Assembly: GCA_013398015.1 (NCBI GenBank)
Contig: VZRR01014171.1
Coordinates: 120,646 to 184,645, forward strand
Length of the DNA stretch: 64,000 nt
Source: Oreocharis arfaki
Lineage: Eukaryota; Chordata; Aves; Passeriformes; Paramythiidae
Direction of reading: 5' to 3'
The notes under the pieces were generated by a model. The model was not told where the DNA came from. It was given only the letters and a program-made list of their open reading frames with translations, and made no database searches. Shown here in pieces: positions 1-13,200 of this stretch. Position 1 is the stretch's first letter. The number at the start of each line of letters is the position of its first letter. The position numbers and the translations under genes were made by a program.

Positions 1-58
1 CCGCCCGCCCGGGGGGACAGAGCGGGACGCAGAGCCGGGGCGCAGCGGCGGGACGACA

Positions 59-133
59 ATGCAGCAGGCGGAGAAAGCAGGAGGGGCAGCGCACGGCAAC
101 ATGGAGGGAGGCGCGGAGCGGGCCAGCCCCTGA
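59..133 (+). promoter_or_regulatory. Upstream ORF 1 in the FAM171A1 5' leader (24 codons)
   Basis: ATG at 59-61 opens a 24-codon frame ending at TGA 131-133. The first ATG has A at -3 but C at +4. An in-frame ATG at 101-103 sits in a strong context (A at -3, G at +4). The stop codon shares its last base with the ATG of the next upstream ORF (TGATG). It counts as an upstream ORF only if transcription begins left of base 59, or left of 101 for the shorter form. The peptide is rich in Ala, Gly and Glu, and I do not recognise it. Confidence 0.45.
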
Positions 134-219
134 TGCGGCTCTTTCTCCTCCTCCTCCGGGCAGCGGCTCCGGCGGCGATTCTCTCCCTGGCGGCGGCTGG
201 CGGCGGCGGGGGGAAATGA
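133..219 (+). promoter_or_regulatory. Upstream ORF 2, whose stop overlaps the FAM171A1 start codon
   Basis: ATG at 133-135 opens a 28-codon frame ending at TGA 217-219. The stop overlaps the main start codon (216-218) in the arrangement ATGA. Its own start context is weak (C at -3 and C at +4). The peptide begins Met-Arg-Leu-Phe, followed by a run of four leucines and then Ala-rich residues, so it looks like a hydrophobic leader. Use of this ORF would be expected to lower translation of the main frame or to feed it by reinitiation; that is inference. Confidence 0.45.
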
Positions 220-309
220 GCAGGTCGGCGGCGCTTCTCCTCTGCCTGCTGGGCTGCAACGTTTGGAAGGCGGTGACCAAAACCTTAGGGGCGCCCGAGG
301 CAGCACAAG
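216..309 (+). CDS. FAM171A1: FAM171A1 (astroprincin) coding exon 1, signal peptide
   Basis: This exon encodes residues 1-31 plus one base of codon 32. The N-terminus, starting MSRSAALLLCLLGC, closely matches my memory of vertebrate FAM171A1. It has a hydrophobic core at about residues 5-14, as expected for a secretory signal peptide. The start has G at -3. The exon ends CAAG followed by the donor GTCGGT at 310, giving a phase 1 junction; joined to exon 2, codon 32 becomes GAA (Glu). The known family member is a type I single-pass membrane glycoprotein (about 890 residues in human) linked to actin stress fibres and cell shape. An unspliced reading would run on to 425 in the GC-rich intron, but the donor and the exon 2 match make that unlikely to be the real product. 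The 5' UTR extends left from 215; its start is unknown. Confidence 0.93.
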
Positions 310-1250
310 GTCGGTGCGGGATGGGCGGCGGGACTGGCCCGCTTTGTGCGGCGGCCCCCGGGGCGGCGGGGGCTGCATTGTGCAGGGGGCCGGGCCGAGG
401 GTACGGTGGGGAAGCGGGGCGGTGATGTGAGACCTCTCCCGGCTCCTACCGGCCGCCACGGACCCCGCAGCCCGGAGAAGCGAAGGCAGCCCCGCGGCTG
501 GGGAGCTTTTGTTACTGGCAGGGGCAGGGGCTGCGCTGGCCTCATTGTGCTGCCCCCTCCGTTCCTCCCTCCGTCCCTCGGCGCCGCCGGAGCTGTTGCA
601 TTGCGTCCTTTTCCCCTCTCCTCACCGTGCCCGCTGCAGGGCCCGACGCGGCCGTGAGAGGCGGGTGGGGGCACTGGCGGCCGCAGGCCGTGCGGGGCCG
701 CCGGGCTGGGGTTCGCCCCCCGGGCTGACGGCGCGGCTCAGCCGCGGCCCCGGGACGTTTCCGGGCCTCCGCTGGGCCTTTTGTTCGGCGCGGTACTCCC
801 GTCGGCCGGGCGGGGTCTGTCACCGCTGCCCCTGGACAGCTGGGCAGAGACGCTCCCCGGCCGGACAGGGTCGTCCTCCCCCTCCACCCTCGCCCGGGCG
901 GGTGCAGAAGCCGCAGCGAGCCAGTGCCCGAGCGACCCGGGGGCACCTGGAGCAGCTCCTGATGCTCCTGTGCTGGGCTGCGGGTCCTGCCCTGGGCTGC
1001 GCAGCCTCGATCCTCACCTGTGCCGTGGTGTGGCAGCCCCTCGGCCGGCGAGGTGCACCTGCCCTTCAGCCCTTCCCCGTGTGAAAACTCGGCGGGGGGA
1101 GAGGCGCCGCCGTGCCCCCCTCGCCCTCGGCCTTGCGTTTGGTGGCAGGAGGGCAACCCCTCCGTCGGGCTCCGACAGGGATCCTGCGGCGGCATCGCGC
1201 CTGCCGGGACCACGGGTATGTCAGGATGCAGAAAACTTGTGTACATAGGG

Positions 1251-4200
1251 GTACAAGGCGTGTTAGAAAGAAATGCATCCTCCCGTGTGGTCAGTGCTGG
1301 CCTTGTGGCACGTGTTGTCAAATGGCTAAACGTGTCATCTGAGATGAGCGATCATACACCGGCTGAGCCTTCATGGCAGCAGGCTGGCAGCATTCTTCCC
1401 GCTGCGGTGGGGTGGATGTGCACCATGTGAAGGGTACGCTTGTGTCCTGTTTCCTCAAAGCTTTTCTGATCTCACACCGGTTGTAACAATCAGTAAGCAA
1501 TGCCTGCCGCAAGAAGCAAAACGTTGAAAGTAGCCTTTTTGGACTGTTTCTTTCATGGTTGTATTTAAGTACACCAAGTAGAATCTGGGTGGGCATATGT
1601 TCACAAACAGAGTAGTCGAAAGGCAAAGGTGTCTTGTAGGAAAACCTACCATGCTAGGCAATCTGACATCAAATGTAATAGCAGATTTTGCCTTTTTTAA
1701 ACAATAAAACAATAGCAGTTCTGGAATAAGACCCACTAACTATAACTCAAAGGCCACTAAACTTAGGATATGCTGAGTTTATTGACAAGCATGCCAGAAA
1801 ACCAGAGCTGTGTTTGGCCCATGAAGCTAGCACTTCCAATAGCAAGGTAATATAAAAAATCTTCTGTAATTTTTGTATCGTATGGAAAATCTCCTTCACG
1901 TGTGTGATCAAAGTGGTGAGGTGCTGGCAAAATTAGTGCCTTTCAACTGCCCTGTTGGTCTTGTCTTCTACTGTCAAGCTCAATTCAAATGGCATGGAAA
2001 GGCTTGTCTCAGGAGCTGCTGCATCCGCATCAAGACTGATGGCTGATTGAGTAATAGCAGCTATATCAGTGAGTAGAGAACATTTTTATCTAAATAGAAA
2101 TGTCTAATTTTAATCTTCCACGTAAGAACATCTGACTTTTCATAGTATCGTTTTCCAAGGCCTGATTACAAGCCCGGTCTGTACTCTTTAGACATGTACA
2201 TTGGTACAAGGGCGTATGTAGAGCAGATCTCATATCAAAGTGTATTCTGCTTCCTAGCTACCAGCTGCTTACTGTGAATCTTTTGTTGAAAGTTTTGTGA
2301 TGCTAGTTTATAGCCTTGAGTAAGTTCCTGAACATCAGGTGTGATGATTTTCTGGGGAAGAGAGTTTTTGTACCAGGTACATTCCCAGTTTGTATACACA
2401 CAGCACGGTAAGTGCTAAGTGGTTGTAAAACTTAAACTAGCTGGTTTTCCCACTTTCCCTTTTAGTACCGTGGTCATAGTTGTAGGTATCAGTAAAGAGC
2501 CATTGCCAAAGTTCAGGGTTGTTTGCAGATGACTGTCTTTCCCTTCGTGGCTGGGAATAGACTACGTAAAAACCAAGGGCTTGAAGTAAATGTAGAGGTT
2601 AGAAAGCCAGAGCATGCTATTAGGGAATAATTGCTTCAGCTTCAGTATTTATTGTTGGACAGGTTACATGAGACTAGGGTGGAGAACCCTCCTTGTGGTG
2701 GGACAGATCCGGTGAGACTTGGTTAAGATGTTCCATGTCTGTGTTAACAGACCAAATAAATAGGTCTTGGATTTGGAGCTTTTTGAAGGTGGGATTTGTA
2801 GTCAGTGTTCTGATTAAGGAAGGGATGAGGAGGGATGCTTTGCATCAAGCATTTCTCTCCTTCATTGCTCTCAGACGTATGTTCAGACAGTCCCAGCTTC
2901 GAATTCTCCTCAGCCAGACTGATTACGTAATTTGTGTATATGAAAAGTACTGGTAATTAAGCTCTGCACTTAGCAGCATATTGAGAAAATGGAATGACTT
3001 TTTTATGCAGGTCTCTTGTGGCCTCTGAAGGTCACAGAGGTAGCCTGTAAGTTTCGGCAGCTTGTTTTCTTTTATAGGGTAAAGTTCTCACAGATGAGTT
3101 GTTCACTTTTGTCAGTGTTGGTGCTTAGAACCCCAGCAGTGAGGCTGTTAGATGTCTGTGAAGGTTCGCTTTAGAAACTTTACCTCTCTAACTTCTCTCA
3201 AGTGTGTAAAACCTGACAGGTATTTCAGATGAGGACTAAATTATGATTTTGTGGGGTTTCTGTTTGGTTTTGGTTTTGTTTGGGGTTTTTAATTGTTCTA
3301 ACAGATACTCCAGAACTTAAATTTGTTTTAATGCTAAAATGAATGTGTGAAAATTTTAAAACAAACAAAAAAGCCTCCAAACTAACCCTTAGGCTGAATT
3401 CCTGTTGGCGTTGGTGATTTGTTTGGTGAGTATGCAAAATACACGGTGCATGTTTTTCACATGAATAGGTCCTATGTAAAACCTAACAACAGAGCCCTGG
3501 CAAATAGGGGTTTTAAGAGTTATATAAAGAGGTAACATGAACCCAGGGAGAATGTAAGCATAATCAGTGTACTTTGGGAAGGGATTAAATGTCTTTATCG
3601 CCTGTAAACTTTGCTTCTCAGTAGAAGATGAGGATCATTCATTTGTAACTGCTAGGGAGGTCTTATAAGAGAAATCCCAGAATATTCTGTTGTAGTGCTG
3701 AAATCTGGTATTATATTTGTCTGCTGCAGTGTGTATTGGTTTTAACTTGTATTTCCGTTGGTCCTCCTATTTTATTGATTGTTCAAAATTAAGAAGTTAT
3801 GAATAATAAAAAAACAGTTGAGTAATAAATAGCACCCAATTGAAGTACTAGCCTACTAGTAGATGAATATGCACAAGATATCCCACCTTCACAATCCCAG
3901 AATGAGATTAGTTAGATAATTATTTTCCAGTATGATGGTGAATAAAAATTCAGATGTTGCTGCTTAGTTAGAATGTGCAGTGTTTTTTTCCCCTCTGTGT
4001 ACATGGAGGACAGGAGGGTTGATGCTTGAGTGCTGCTGTTTGGAATTGTCTGCAAGCATTCATTCCATTACTTTGTGGAAGCTAACTTCACAACCATTTC
4101 AGGTGGACATTCTGCAAAGTCTGCTTTTCTGGACAGCACAGTAACAGCTCTGAGAAGACCCTCCAGTTCTGGGGGTTGTTTTGGGGTTTTTTTAAACGGG

Positions 4201-7200
4201 ATTTCCCAAGCTTGTAGTTTTAGTGATGATGATAAACTTTAGATGATGCAGAAATAGTCTTTATAGTCTTTCTCTTTTGTCTTGCACTGCTGTACTGCCT
4301 CTTCTCATTCATTCTCATTCAGCTGCAAATTACTAATGACAGTCAAATCCAAAGGTATATTTCATTGAGGTCACAAATGGACTCCTCGGAGTAGAAGCTA
4401 AATTGCTCTAAAGCAGTACAAAAAATGTTTCTTTATTTTAGTGGAGGAGCCAGTTGTTTACTCAGTACTAGATAGTGTTGTAAAATGTTAATGAAGATGA
4501 GGTGTTTGTTGATTTTATCAATAATCAGATCCAGGTAAGCACTAGGTTTTGATTGGGTTTTTTTCATGTTTGTCTTGAATTACTAATGCCTGCAAATGCC
4601 TAGTAACTGATTTCTCTCAGTCAGATGAACAAGTTACCTAGGTGATCTGAGGGTTTAAAACTGCAGTCTTATTCTCCTAAGCGTTTGTGTTCACCCTTTT
4701 GGCATCTAATACCTTGCACTAAGTGGGTTAACTTACCTTTAATGGCACGTGTATGCACTTGTGAAGCAAATTCATATGCTGGCTTTCCCTGCTGTCCCAC
4801 TTGGGTCTTGTGTCCTTTTTGCCCACTTATGTCTTGAGATAGTGTTAATTGCCATGTGTTTCTCCCTCTCTCCTCGTTTTTTTTTTTTTAGACACCACAC
4901 TGATGCCTTTTCCTGCTTGAGACTAAAACTGGGTTCATGAAGCTTTTAGGGAGGCTGTGTCAACTTTTGGCAAAATGAATGGTTTCAAATAGCAGTTTCT
5001 GGTAGCAGTGAAATGCAGTTTAATAATTTTTAATTGTAATGGTTAACAGAAGCTTGGCTACATGCATTTGTGTGCTGGGGAGGAAGAAGAATTGTACATT
5101 TAGATTTTTTTGAAAATACGAGAAATCTCCGGTGGTTTTGGTAGACTGAGGAACAGAAATGTTGCTCTGCTTCTTGTTAGTACAAACTTCGGATTAGTTT
5201 TTTGCTCTTGTCTCCTGAAGTCAAAGCCAGTATTGGTGCAGGAAGAAAACCAAGAAGAAAATTCATGTCAAGGAAATGCAATGCATAGGTCATGTCATTG
5301 TAGGAATGTGCTGTACCTGGCTGGTTGGAGGTTAAGCTTCAGTGGTATTTCTTAACAGCCCTGCTTGAAATCTGGCCGTTAAATAGCAGTGTGGTTGGGA
5401 GTGATGCTTCTATTCCACATCTCAAATTCCAGTACATTGGATCAATACAGTTGTTGGGAACCTTAAGCTTATAATTTAGGGAGAGTGCTTCCAGTCAGCC
5501 AAAGGCAAACTAAGTAATCTCTCAAGAATAACTGCAACTTGAAATCAAAGTATGCACTTTCAGTATTTCTGTTGGCTTATACACTCATTACCTTATGCAA
5601 GCTTCATTTTTTGTAGGATCAGTTTGCCTTTGCTCCAGGATATATATATCTGTTCTGCCTTTAGATATAAAGAAAGGCAACTTCTGAGAGAACTGTGCTT
5701 TTGGTATTCTGCTTCTCCCACAGGTCCCAATGGTTTTGCCATATACATGCCAGGGAGCACAAACAAGGGAAGCAAGAAGTCTGTGCAAATGGTTCTATTT
5801 ACTAGAAAAAAATCAGTTTAATAATACTAATATAATAGATGTTAATAATACACACTAAAAAAATTTGTTTTAGGAAGTTCCAAAGAGAACTGGGTGCTTT
5901 TTTTAACTTCAGAAATTCCAGAAACGCTATCCTGAAAGCTGGTTTACATTAAGCTTTCAGTTTATGTAGTATCTGGCTTGCTGTGCATGGGTAATAAGCA
6001 TTATACACATGCTTTTTGCAAATACCATCTTTAGTTTTATTAGAAACTGGAAAATATATATGTATTTTTTTGTACAGAGCCATAAGAATGTGAACATACT
6101 ATAATTTCTTGTTGCTTTTTCTAAGTGTACTGAATCTTCCACTTTAAAGTAGTAAGACAGAATCACAGTTGACATAATGGCATGTTTGAGCCCTTGAAAG
6201 AAATATTTTTAAGTTTGTTTCAGTATAGAGCAACATTTTCATTTCTGTAGAATGCTGATGTTCTGATTCAGATATACCCATGCCACTCTTGCTGGCTTGA
6301 AGAGCGACAGATCTTTAGAAAAACTGAAGGAAAAATTCATTTATGTACAGTATAGTCTCTAAATGTGACTCCCTATTTCTTGGTGGGTCATCACTAGCTG
6401 CTTGGGGCATTGGCTTTATTAAACAGAGCTCCTGTTGATACAGAAGTAAGTTTTGAGTAGAAGCAGTTTATGCAGTCAGGGCACAAGAGTCCCTGGAAAT
6501 CCAATGCTGAAGCTGTCTTTTAATTGTTCCTGCTCTTAGTTTTTGCAGTTCTGTGAGCTGTCACTGCCTATGCCATTGTGTGGAGGCATCTTAGGGAGTG
6601 AATTCCTGCCTTTGTTCATTATCTGTACATCTCATGCATTGGCAGGTGAAGCCTCCCTGTCGCTGTGAGTGGGAACCTGCGCCATGGCAAACTGCTGCTG
6701 TCATTGGTGCTTTTCAGATTGAGAGGCAAGACACATAACAATATAGAGGACACCACATAGGCCTTGCTGGAGCTGGAATAACTAGTAGGAGCCAACCTCA
6801 GCCTCTCTGTCCTGTGGGAACCAGGCTTTGAGAGACACAGTGTCAACTGAAGTTAACAGAGAGGAAATGGAGCGCGGAGGGGAAGCCAAGGGGAAGGAAA
6901 TAGCAGCATCCTTTTGACTTGGGGACAACAAAGAAGCTGGATCCAATGAGGTGCATAATGCTTCCAGTTTAGTTGTAGCTGCACGAGTGCTGCAAGCTGC
7001 TGTACTGTGTGCTAGGTATAGTACAATAACAGTGTTTTAACAGTAAAGGGGAGCTCGCCTTGACAGGCCATAAATGCTGAGATAAATAAGAGGTAGAGGC
7101 ATAAAGTACTCCTGCTTTGTTAAAGAAAACAGAGCCCTTTCTTCTTCCTGCAGTGATTAACAGAAGTGATAGTGATATCAGGTGCTTCCTCTTGTTTCAT

Positions 7201-10200
7201 CCCACCTTTGTGATTGTTGTTACTGAAACATGGTATCTTTCATCCTTTATAAACAAAAGTACACACAGCAGCAAGTATTTCTCAAGTGATTTTGTGAGAC
7301 TTGCTAAGAAAACAGCACCAAATTAGGTTAAAAGCTGTATTTGTACTGCTGCTGTGAGGAAATGAATGTGTCAGCGGTTTTGTCCAGCCCTCTTGCTCTT
7401 CACCATACTGTGAAAAGTTGCACAAGGTGAGAGGTTAAGATCCAAATGTCTCACATCTCAGTCTGAACGTATCAAGTACTCATGTGAGGGATATGCACTT
7501 TGCATCCAGGGTAGGAGGCATCTCATCTGACTTAGGTGTCTGCAGTCTTCAATGTCTACGTTGCAGTGAGTCACCCACGGTCCTCTTACAGACAAGAAGA
7601 TCTAATCTTCTCAGCTAATGGAGCCGAATATTATTCCTGTCACCTGGAGTAAGCACATTTGGTCCGATGAATTGTGCTGTGTGAATCTCCCCTGACAAGC
7701 ATGACAACCTACACAACACCATTTGTATTCCCATTTAGTCAGATGAATCCTCCCTTAGTGCTGCCTCCCTTGGTGTTGCCCTCTGGCTTGGCCTTGAGCT
7801 ACTGAATATATACAGTGTAATAAACTGTGTGAAGGAACACACACTTGGATTACCTGGCTGGGTTATGTGCTTTTCAAGACTCTAACAAGAGTTATTGTCT
7901 ATTTACATTTCTAAACCATTTGTCTTTGTAGCATTATGCTTATGAGCCTAAGTGTTTCACTCCCAAGAGTAAATAAACAAAAGAAAGGTTTAGAAACAAG
8001 TAAGGAGGCTTGTAGAGTTGTTTGGACTTGCCTATATGTTTTGCCATGTTTTTAATTAGCTTTGTATTCCCAAGGGTTGATTTATTCTGGATTAAACTGC
8101 ATCGTTACTCTCATCTTTGTCTGTTTTCTCATACTGGCATTTGTGTAGCAATGTGGTAAACCAGATCAAGGAAGTTATCCAACAGAAAACTCCTATATGC
8201 ATCAGCTCGGTCTTCACCTGGATCGTTTCCCTGACTGGATTCATCAGAAATTAAACAAATGCTGTTGCTGGTGCAGCAGAAAGGGCTGGGAGGAGCTGGT
8301 AAGGGAAAACAAGGACTTCATGGCAGCAGTGCCAGTTGATGCGGGATTACATTTTTTTGTAGACCTAAAGCATAAGGCACAGCATTTAGAAAGGTAACTG
8401 TTTTAAACGTTACTACTTAAAGGAAACTGCTCTTGTCTGGAAATATGGTACCATCCCATTGCTCAAAGTAAAAGCATAAAGAATTTCTTGAAATACCTGT
8501 TTGCTTACAGTAGACAAAAAATTGCATTATACAGCTAATACTGGAAGACGTAGACCTGGGTGCTGGCAGATGATTTGAGGCACTTTTAGTTGCAACTCTC
8601 TCTGTCAGAACAGGTTTTTGTCCCTGCCTAGGATTTCCAGTTTGTACCCTTCATGGAAGTTTAAACAGCCTTCCATCCACAGTTTCAACTCAAGTGTAGT
8701 GTGACATGTAGTGCTCAGGAGTGTTTCTCCCAATTGTAGGGCAACAGGTCAGTTAGTACCTGAGTCATCTTTTCTCTGGACGTTCTAAATGGCTTATAAG
8801 GAAATGATATATTTTAGTTCATTTGAATGCTAAAGAAACTTGGGGGCAGTACTGGCACTTACCGTAGTCTTCTGGTAGAGTAACTTTTGCCAGCAAGTCG
8901 TCAGCATAGGATTTGACATGGTTAGCAATGCCTGGTAGTGTCTGGTCACTCCTCTCTGATCTGTCCATCAGCTGGAGTGATTCCCACATTCCTTCAGTTA
9001 ATTGCCTTACTTTCCTTAGTTACTGCACTTCTGCGTTGATGTCTCCAAGATGAGAGTGTCTGCTGAGAGATAAGAACTTTTCACTCTTTATCCTACCCTT
9101 CCTCTTTCTGTCCCAGTGTTGGCCCTCTCATATCTTGAAAGGCTTGGTTTGTTTTCTGCTGATGACAGGCAGGAAAGTGTGCTAGGGAGTGTTCATGGCC
9201 TTTTCTTGTTTCTGTTTGAGTTGGGTAAGCATTGCTAGGGAAATAAATGGATCCAGGAGCTCTGGAGACAGGACTGATGATCTGCAGTGGGTGAGGTGGA
9301 CAAGGGCAGGAGCACACTGCTGGGCAGGAGGGGATAAACTTGTCCAGGCTGTGCATTGTGCTTGCATAATAGAAGCCATCAGCTCAGGATGGGAGGTTTT
9401 TTTACTTCCCCCTGCATTATGGTCCTGGCAAGTTCTGAAACCTGCTGAGTAGCATGCTGACCTGGACAAATATTACAGTAGTTAAAAAGGCTTCTTGGAG
9501 TAATAACATTGACAGACACAGTGAAGCACAGTGATATACTTGCTCTTTTAGCTTTACTGCTAGTACCCAGAATATTCTTGCAGTATTCACAGCTTATTTC
9601 AGCATTTGAAGTCCTGGCAAGTAACTTAAATTTGGGCCAGTCTCTAGGTTCATGATGTATGATTTACAGGACGCAGGAACACAGATGTTTGAAATGAGAG
9701 CTGTATTTTTGTTGTTTAGTGGTGTACCTGTGTGTGGGAACTGTTACATTTTCCCTACTATAAAAACCTTGATTTGAAGACACTAATTTTCTTCAAAAGT
9801 TAACTGTCCTGTAAGAACAAAGGAATTTTTATTTCATTCTTTAGTGTACTGATAGTTAAAACTTTTTAGAGGGAATTACGGCATTAGACTTGGTCAATGT
9901 AAATATTGTTGTTAGCATGCTACATGAAAATTAAATACACAGTTTCTTCAAGCAGCCTGAAGCAGTAGGAGCTAGAACTTAAAATGGGATTAATTTCAAG
10001 TTTGCTTATTGCTATAAGCTATTGAGTTGTAACTGCAGTGGGCTTTAGAATATTAAATTAGTAGAAGTACTTCAAAAATCAGTTCTTGAAGGAAGAGAAG
10101 CTGACATACTAAAGTTCTTGTTGAAAACCATTAGTTTTTCCAGACATTTGATAAGGCCTTCCTTCTTTAGGTCAGGTCAGATATGAATACTTAACTGCTC

Positions 10201-13200
10201 TATAAAGCTTTACTTCAGCAAAAACTACTTGCCATTCTTTAGCTATGTTCAGAATCTTGGTGAAGATGTTTTTTTAATTAGTAATTTTACCTGTATGTAA
10301 TCTTTCAGTGAATTGGGGGGGGTGGGGTGTGTTTTGTTTGTTTGGGGTTTTTTAAGGCATGGTTTACTATTGCTGCATAAAAAGCTGAGTGAGCCCTCTC
10401 AGCAGGTGTTGTCATTAGAAAGGGGGTCAAAATGGTGTCATGTCACAAGCTGGCTTCCTGTGCACAGAAAAATAGCCTTGAGTTTTGAGGGGTGAGGGAC
10501 TAGGTAAACAGAGCAGAGCGGTGGTGGGCTCTTAGAAGGGTAATGGTTTTTCCCATGTGCAAGTTAATGCATTCTTTAAAGGGTACTTTCATTTTTCTGT
10601 GGTGAAAAAAAAAAATTAAAAATGTATATAAGCTCTCAAGATCAAACTCATAAATAAGTGGTAGACCTGTAGGTTCCTTCAGAGCAGTAGAGAATCTTTG
10701 CATACCATAGATGATTGCACATAAACAAAGATGCTTTTTAATATCTGATGCATTCAAGGATCAAGTCTTGCATCAGTTAGCTGCTCAGAGTGATCAAGTG
10801 TCATCTTCCCTTGCCCCTAGCCTAATTGCATGGGGGAAAATATTAAAGCTTAAATTGTTATGGCCAGGCTCTGTCAGGTGTTTCTTCAGTCCAGGTGCTT
10901 TGTGTGCCTGTGCCTGTGGTGATGTTAGCATTTCCGAGAGGGAATGTATTGAATGGGTGGAAAAGTAAATGTACAGCTCTGTTTCCTTACCATGATGCTG
11001 ACACGGGGCAGAAAGTCTCATGGCCTCTCTGTTAGTTCATGCCATTCTGTCTACTGCTGTACAGGTTAACAGTTAGTAAGGATATACTCGGAATAGTCCA
11101 TCCTGACAGAGCCTTGGTGCATCTAGGGGCTGGCTATAAACAAATGGTATCTGACAGTATTGGGTTGCAGGTCGTTGCTTACTTTCTGGTATGTTTTTGT
11201 GGGGACAGTAAAATGTAGCCTTCTTTACTCCAAATGTTAAAATTCAGAGGAGCTTTTAACAGCCCAAAGGCTTTGAAGGCAATAGGCATGTTTGCCAAAA
11301 GGAACAGCACTTTCTCTTGCTGAGTTTAATCTTCTAAGTTCTTTTTATAGCTTCTTAAGTGTATAATAAAAGTAATAAAAGTTCGAATTTATAAAAGAGA
11401 GTATCTTCCTTGGAAAAGAAAGGCTCGTTGCTTGTCCTCTAGTCACAGGATGAGGAAGATATGTCTGTTGTGCATGAAATAAGGTCAGGAGTAGAGAGAA
11501 AGTGCAGTGACCATGATGATACGCTGTCTGGGTCAGGGCCGGAAAGTAAATCAAGCCCACACAAGAGTTTGTTCTTAATTCATGCCATTTTTACTTCAGT
11601 GGTTAGGGAACTTTTAATGAATTAAGTGATACTTAGTAATGAAGTTTCTGCTTGGACCCTTGTGAAATAATGTTCAGATTTATTCCCCCTCTTCTTGCAG
11701 TTCCGTGCTTTTCTTTGTCACACCTGCATGAGTGTAAAGGGTAAAGCCAGAAAGTTGCCTGGCAGTGGGCAGCACAGTGGTGTGTCAGCAGTCTGGGCTT
11801 GCTTTCAGCCTCCTGGGAAGGCAGAGAGCTCCCACCTGCTACACTGATGTTCAAATCTGAGGGGGTTTTTTTTTATGTGCACAGCAACTTGTCCCCAAAA
11901 TGAATGGCAAGCTTTGTTTCTTGGATATATGTATGTGAAGAAACTAAGAAAATTTTAAAAAGGACAAAAAGAAAGAGCATAAAGGTGATAGGAAGGCATG
12001 TTAAAGTTCCTTTATAGATAATGAAGTTTGAATGGATTCCATCTACAAGTACTAAGATCCTTCTTCCTTTTCTTCTTGCACTTTCCCTCACCTTCCCTTT
12101 CCTACTGAGTTGAGCTTAATTTTTAACTTTATTTCATTTTGATGAAAGATAACCTACATTTTAAAACATAGTCTTGTAAACAAATTTGTATTTCAAACAT
12201 ACTCTCAAAACTTGATGTTGCAAGTAACATCAGAATCTCATTTCATGCTCTGAAGCAGCAGGAGGATAAAACACCTCAAATTCAAGGTGCTTTTAGAAAG
12301 TCAGTACTTGTCTGTAGTTACAACGCAGAAAATACCATAGAAAGAAATTGTTTTAATTGAGAGAGTGAGACAACACTGATAAATGTTGATTGCAGGAATT
12401 TTGTTGATAACCAGTTGCATTTTTCAATGTTCTCCATGCTTATAGTATAGTATTTGGTTTAATGTTTTAGTTACTTTAAACCCAAACTGATGACCTGTGA
12501 TTTTTATGAGGTAGCTGTGTATTCACTGGACTTTGCCTGAGGGCGAAATAAAAAACTATGTGCTTTGTACCACCTTAAAAAGAATAGGGAAAAAGAAAAT
12601 AACTTAATTGTAAGTCCATCGATCCCTTTCCTTGTCATGAATTATTCACATATTAGTGTGATTGGTTTTGTTGGGGGGGGGGTTAAGCCTTGTAAAGAGG
12701 AAAACAAATATGAGCGTAATAATTAGTATCACTCTAATAGCTAGTTATCTTTCACACCTTAGTTTGTCTCAGTTTGTCTTAATTACCAGGTTTTTGAGAC
12801 AAAAATTGTGAGTTGGTAGGATTAGTTTCTCTGAGTGACTCTTGAAAAACTATGTATTTATTTGTTGGAATCCTGCCTTCTTATTTCTGCTAAGAAACTG
12901 GGATGGCTGCAGTTGGTTGGAGACCTCAGCATTCATGCACACATGTGCAGATGTGCACACATGCTTGTCTTGTAAGGCCATATGGAATGAATCAAAGCTT
13001 ACCTCACAGTAGTAAAACTGTAATGCATTTTCCACCATTTTCAGTTATGTGTTCATGGCATGATATTCTGTACACTGAACAACTTATAGCGATTGTCCTT
13101 TGTAAATGGTCATTATTCTGTGAAATTAGTGTGTTCTCCAGGATACTTAGCTTCAATTTTGTCCTGGGATTGCTGCGGATATTTCAATAACACCAGAAGT

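Larger units (their letters stand above)
1..1250. promoter_or_regulatory. FAM171A1: CpG island covering FAM171A1 promoter, exon 1 and start of intron 1
   Basis: The first 1.2 kb is very rich in G+C and in CpG dinucleotides, with runs such as CCGCCCGCCC at the left edge and many GGGGCGG-like GC boxes. After about 1250 the sequence turns A+T rich and CpG poor. No TATA box is evident. A CpG-island promoter fits a broadly expressed vertebrate gene. The transcription start cannot be fixed from sequence and could lie left of the window. The right border is judged by eye. Confidence 0.85.

Noticed and set aside
285..1430. Several long overlapping open frames on both strands, including one of 259 codons on the - strand (1321-542)
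   Set aside because: They lie in the CpG island, where stop codons are rare by composition. They overlap in many frames and show no recognisable domain.
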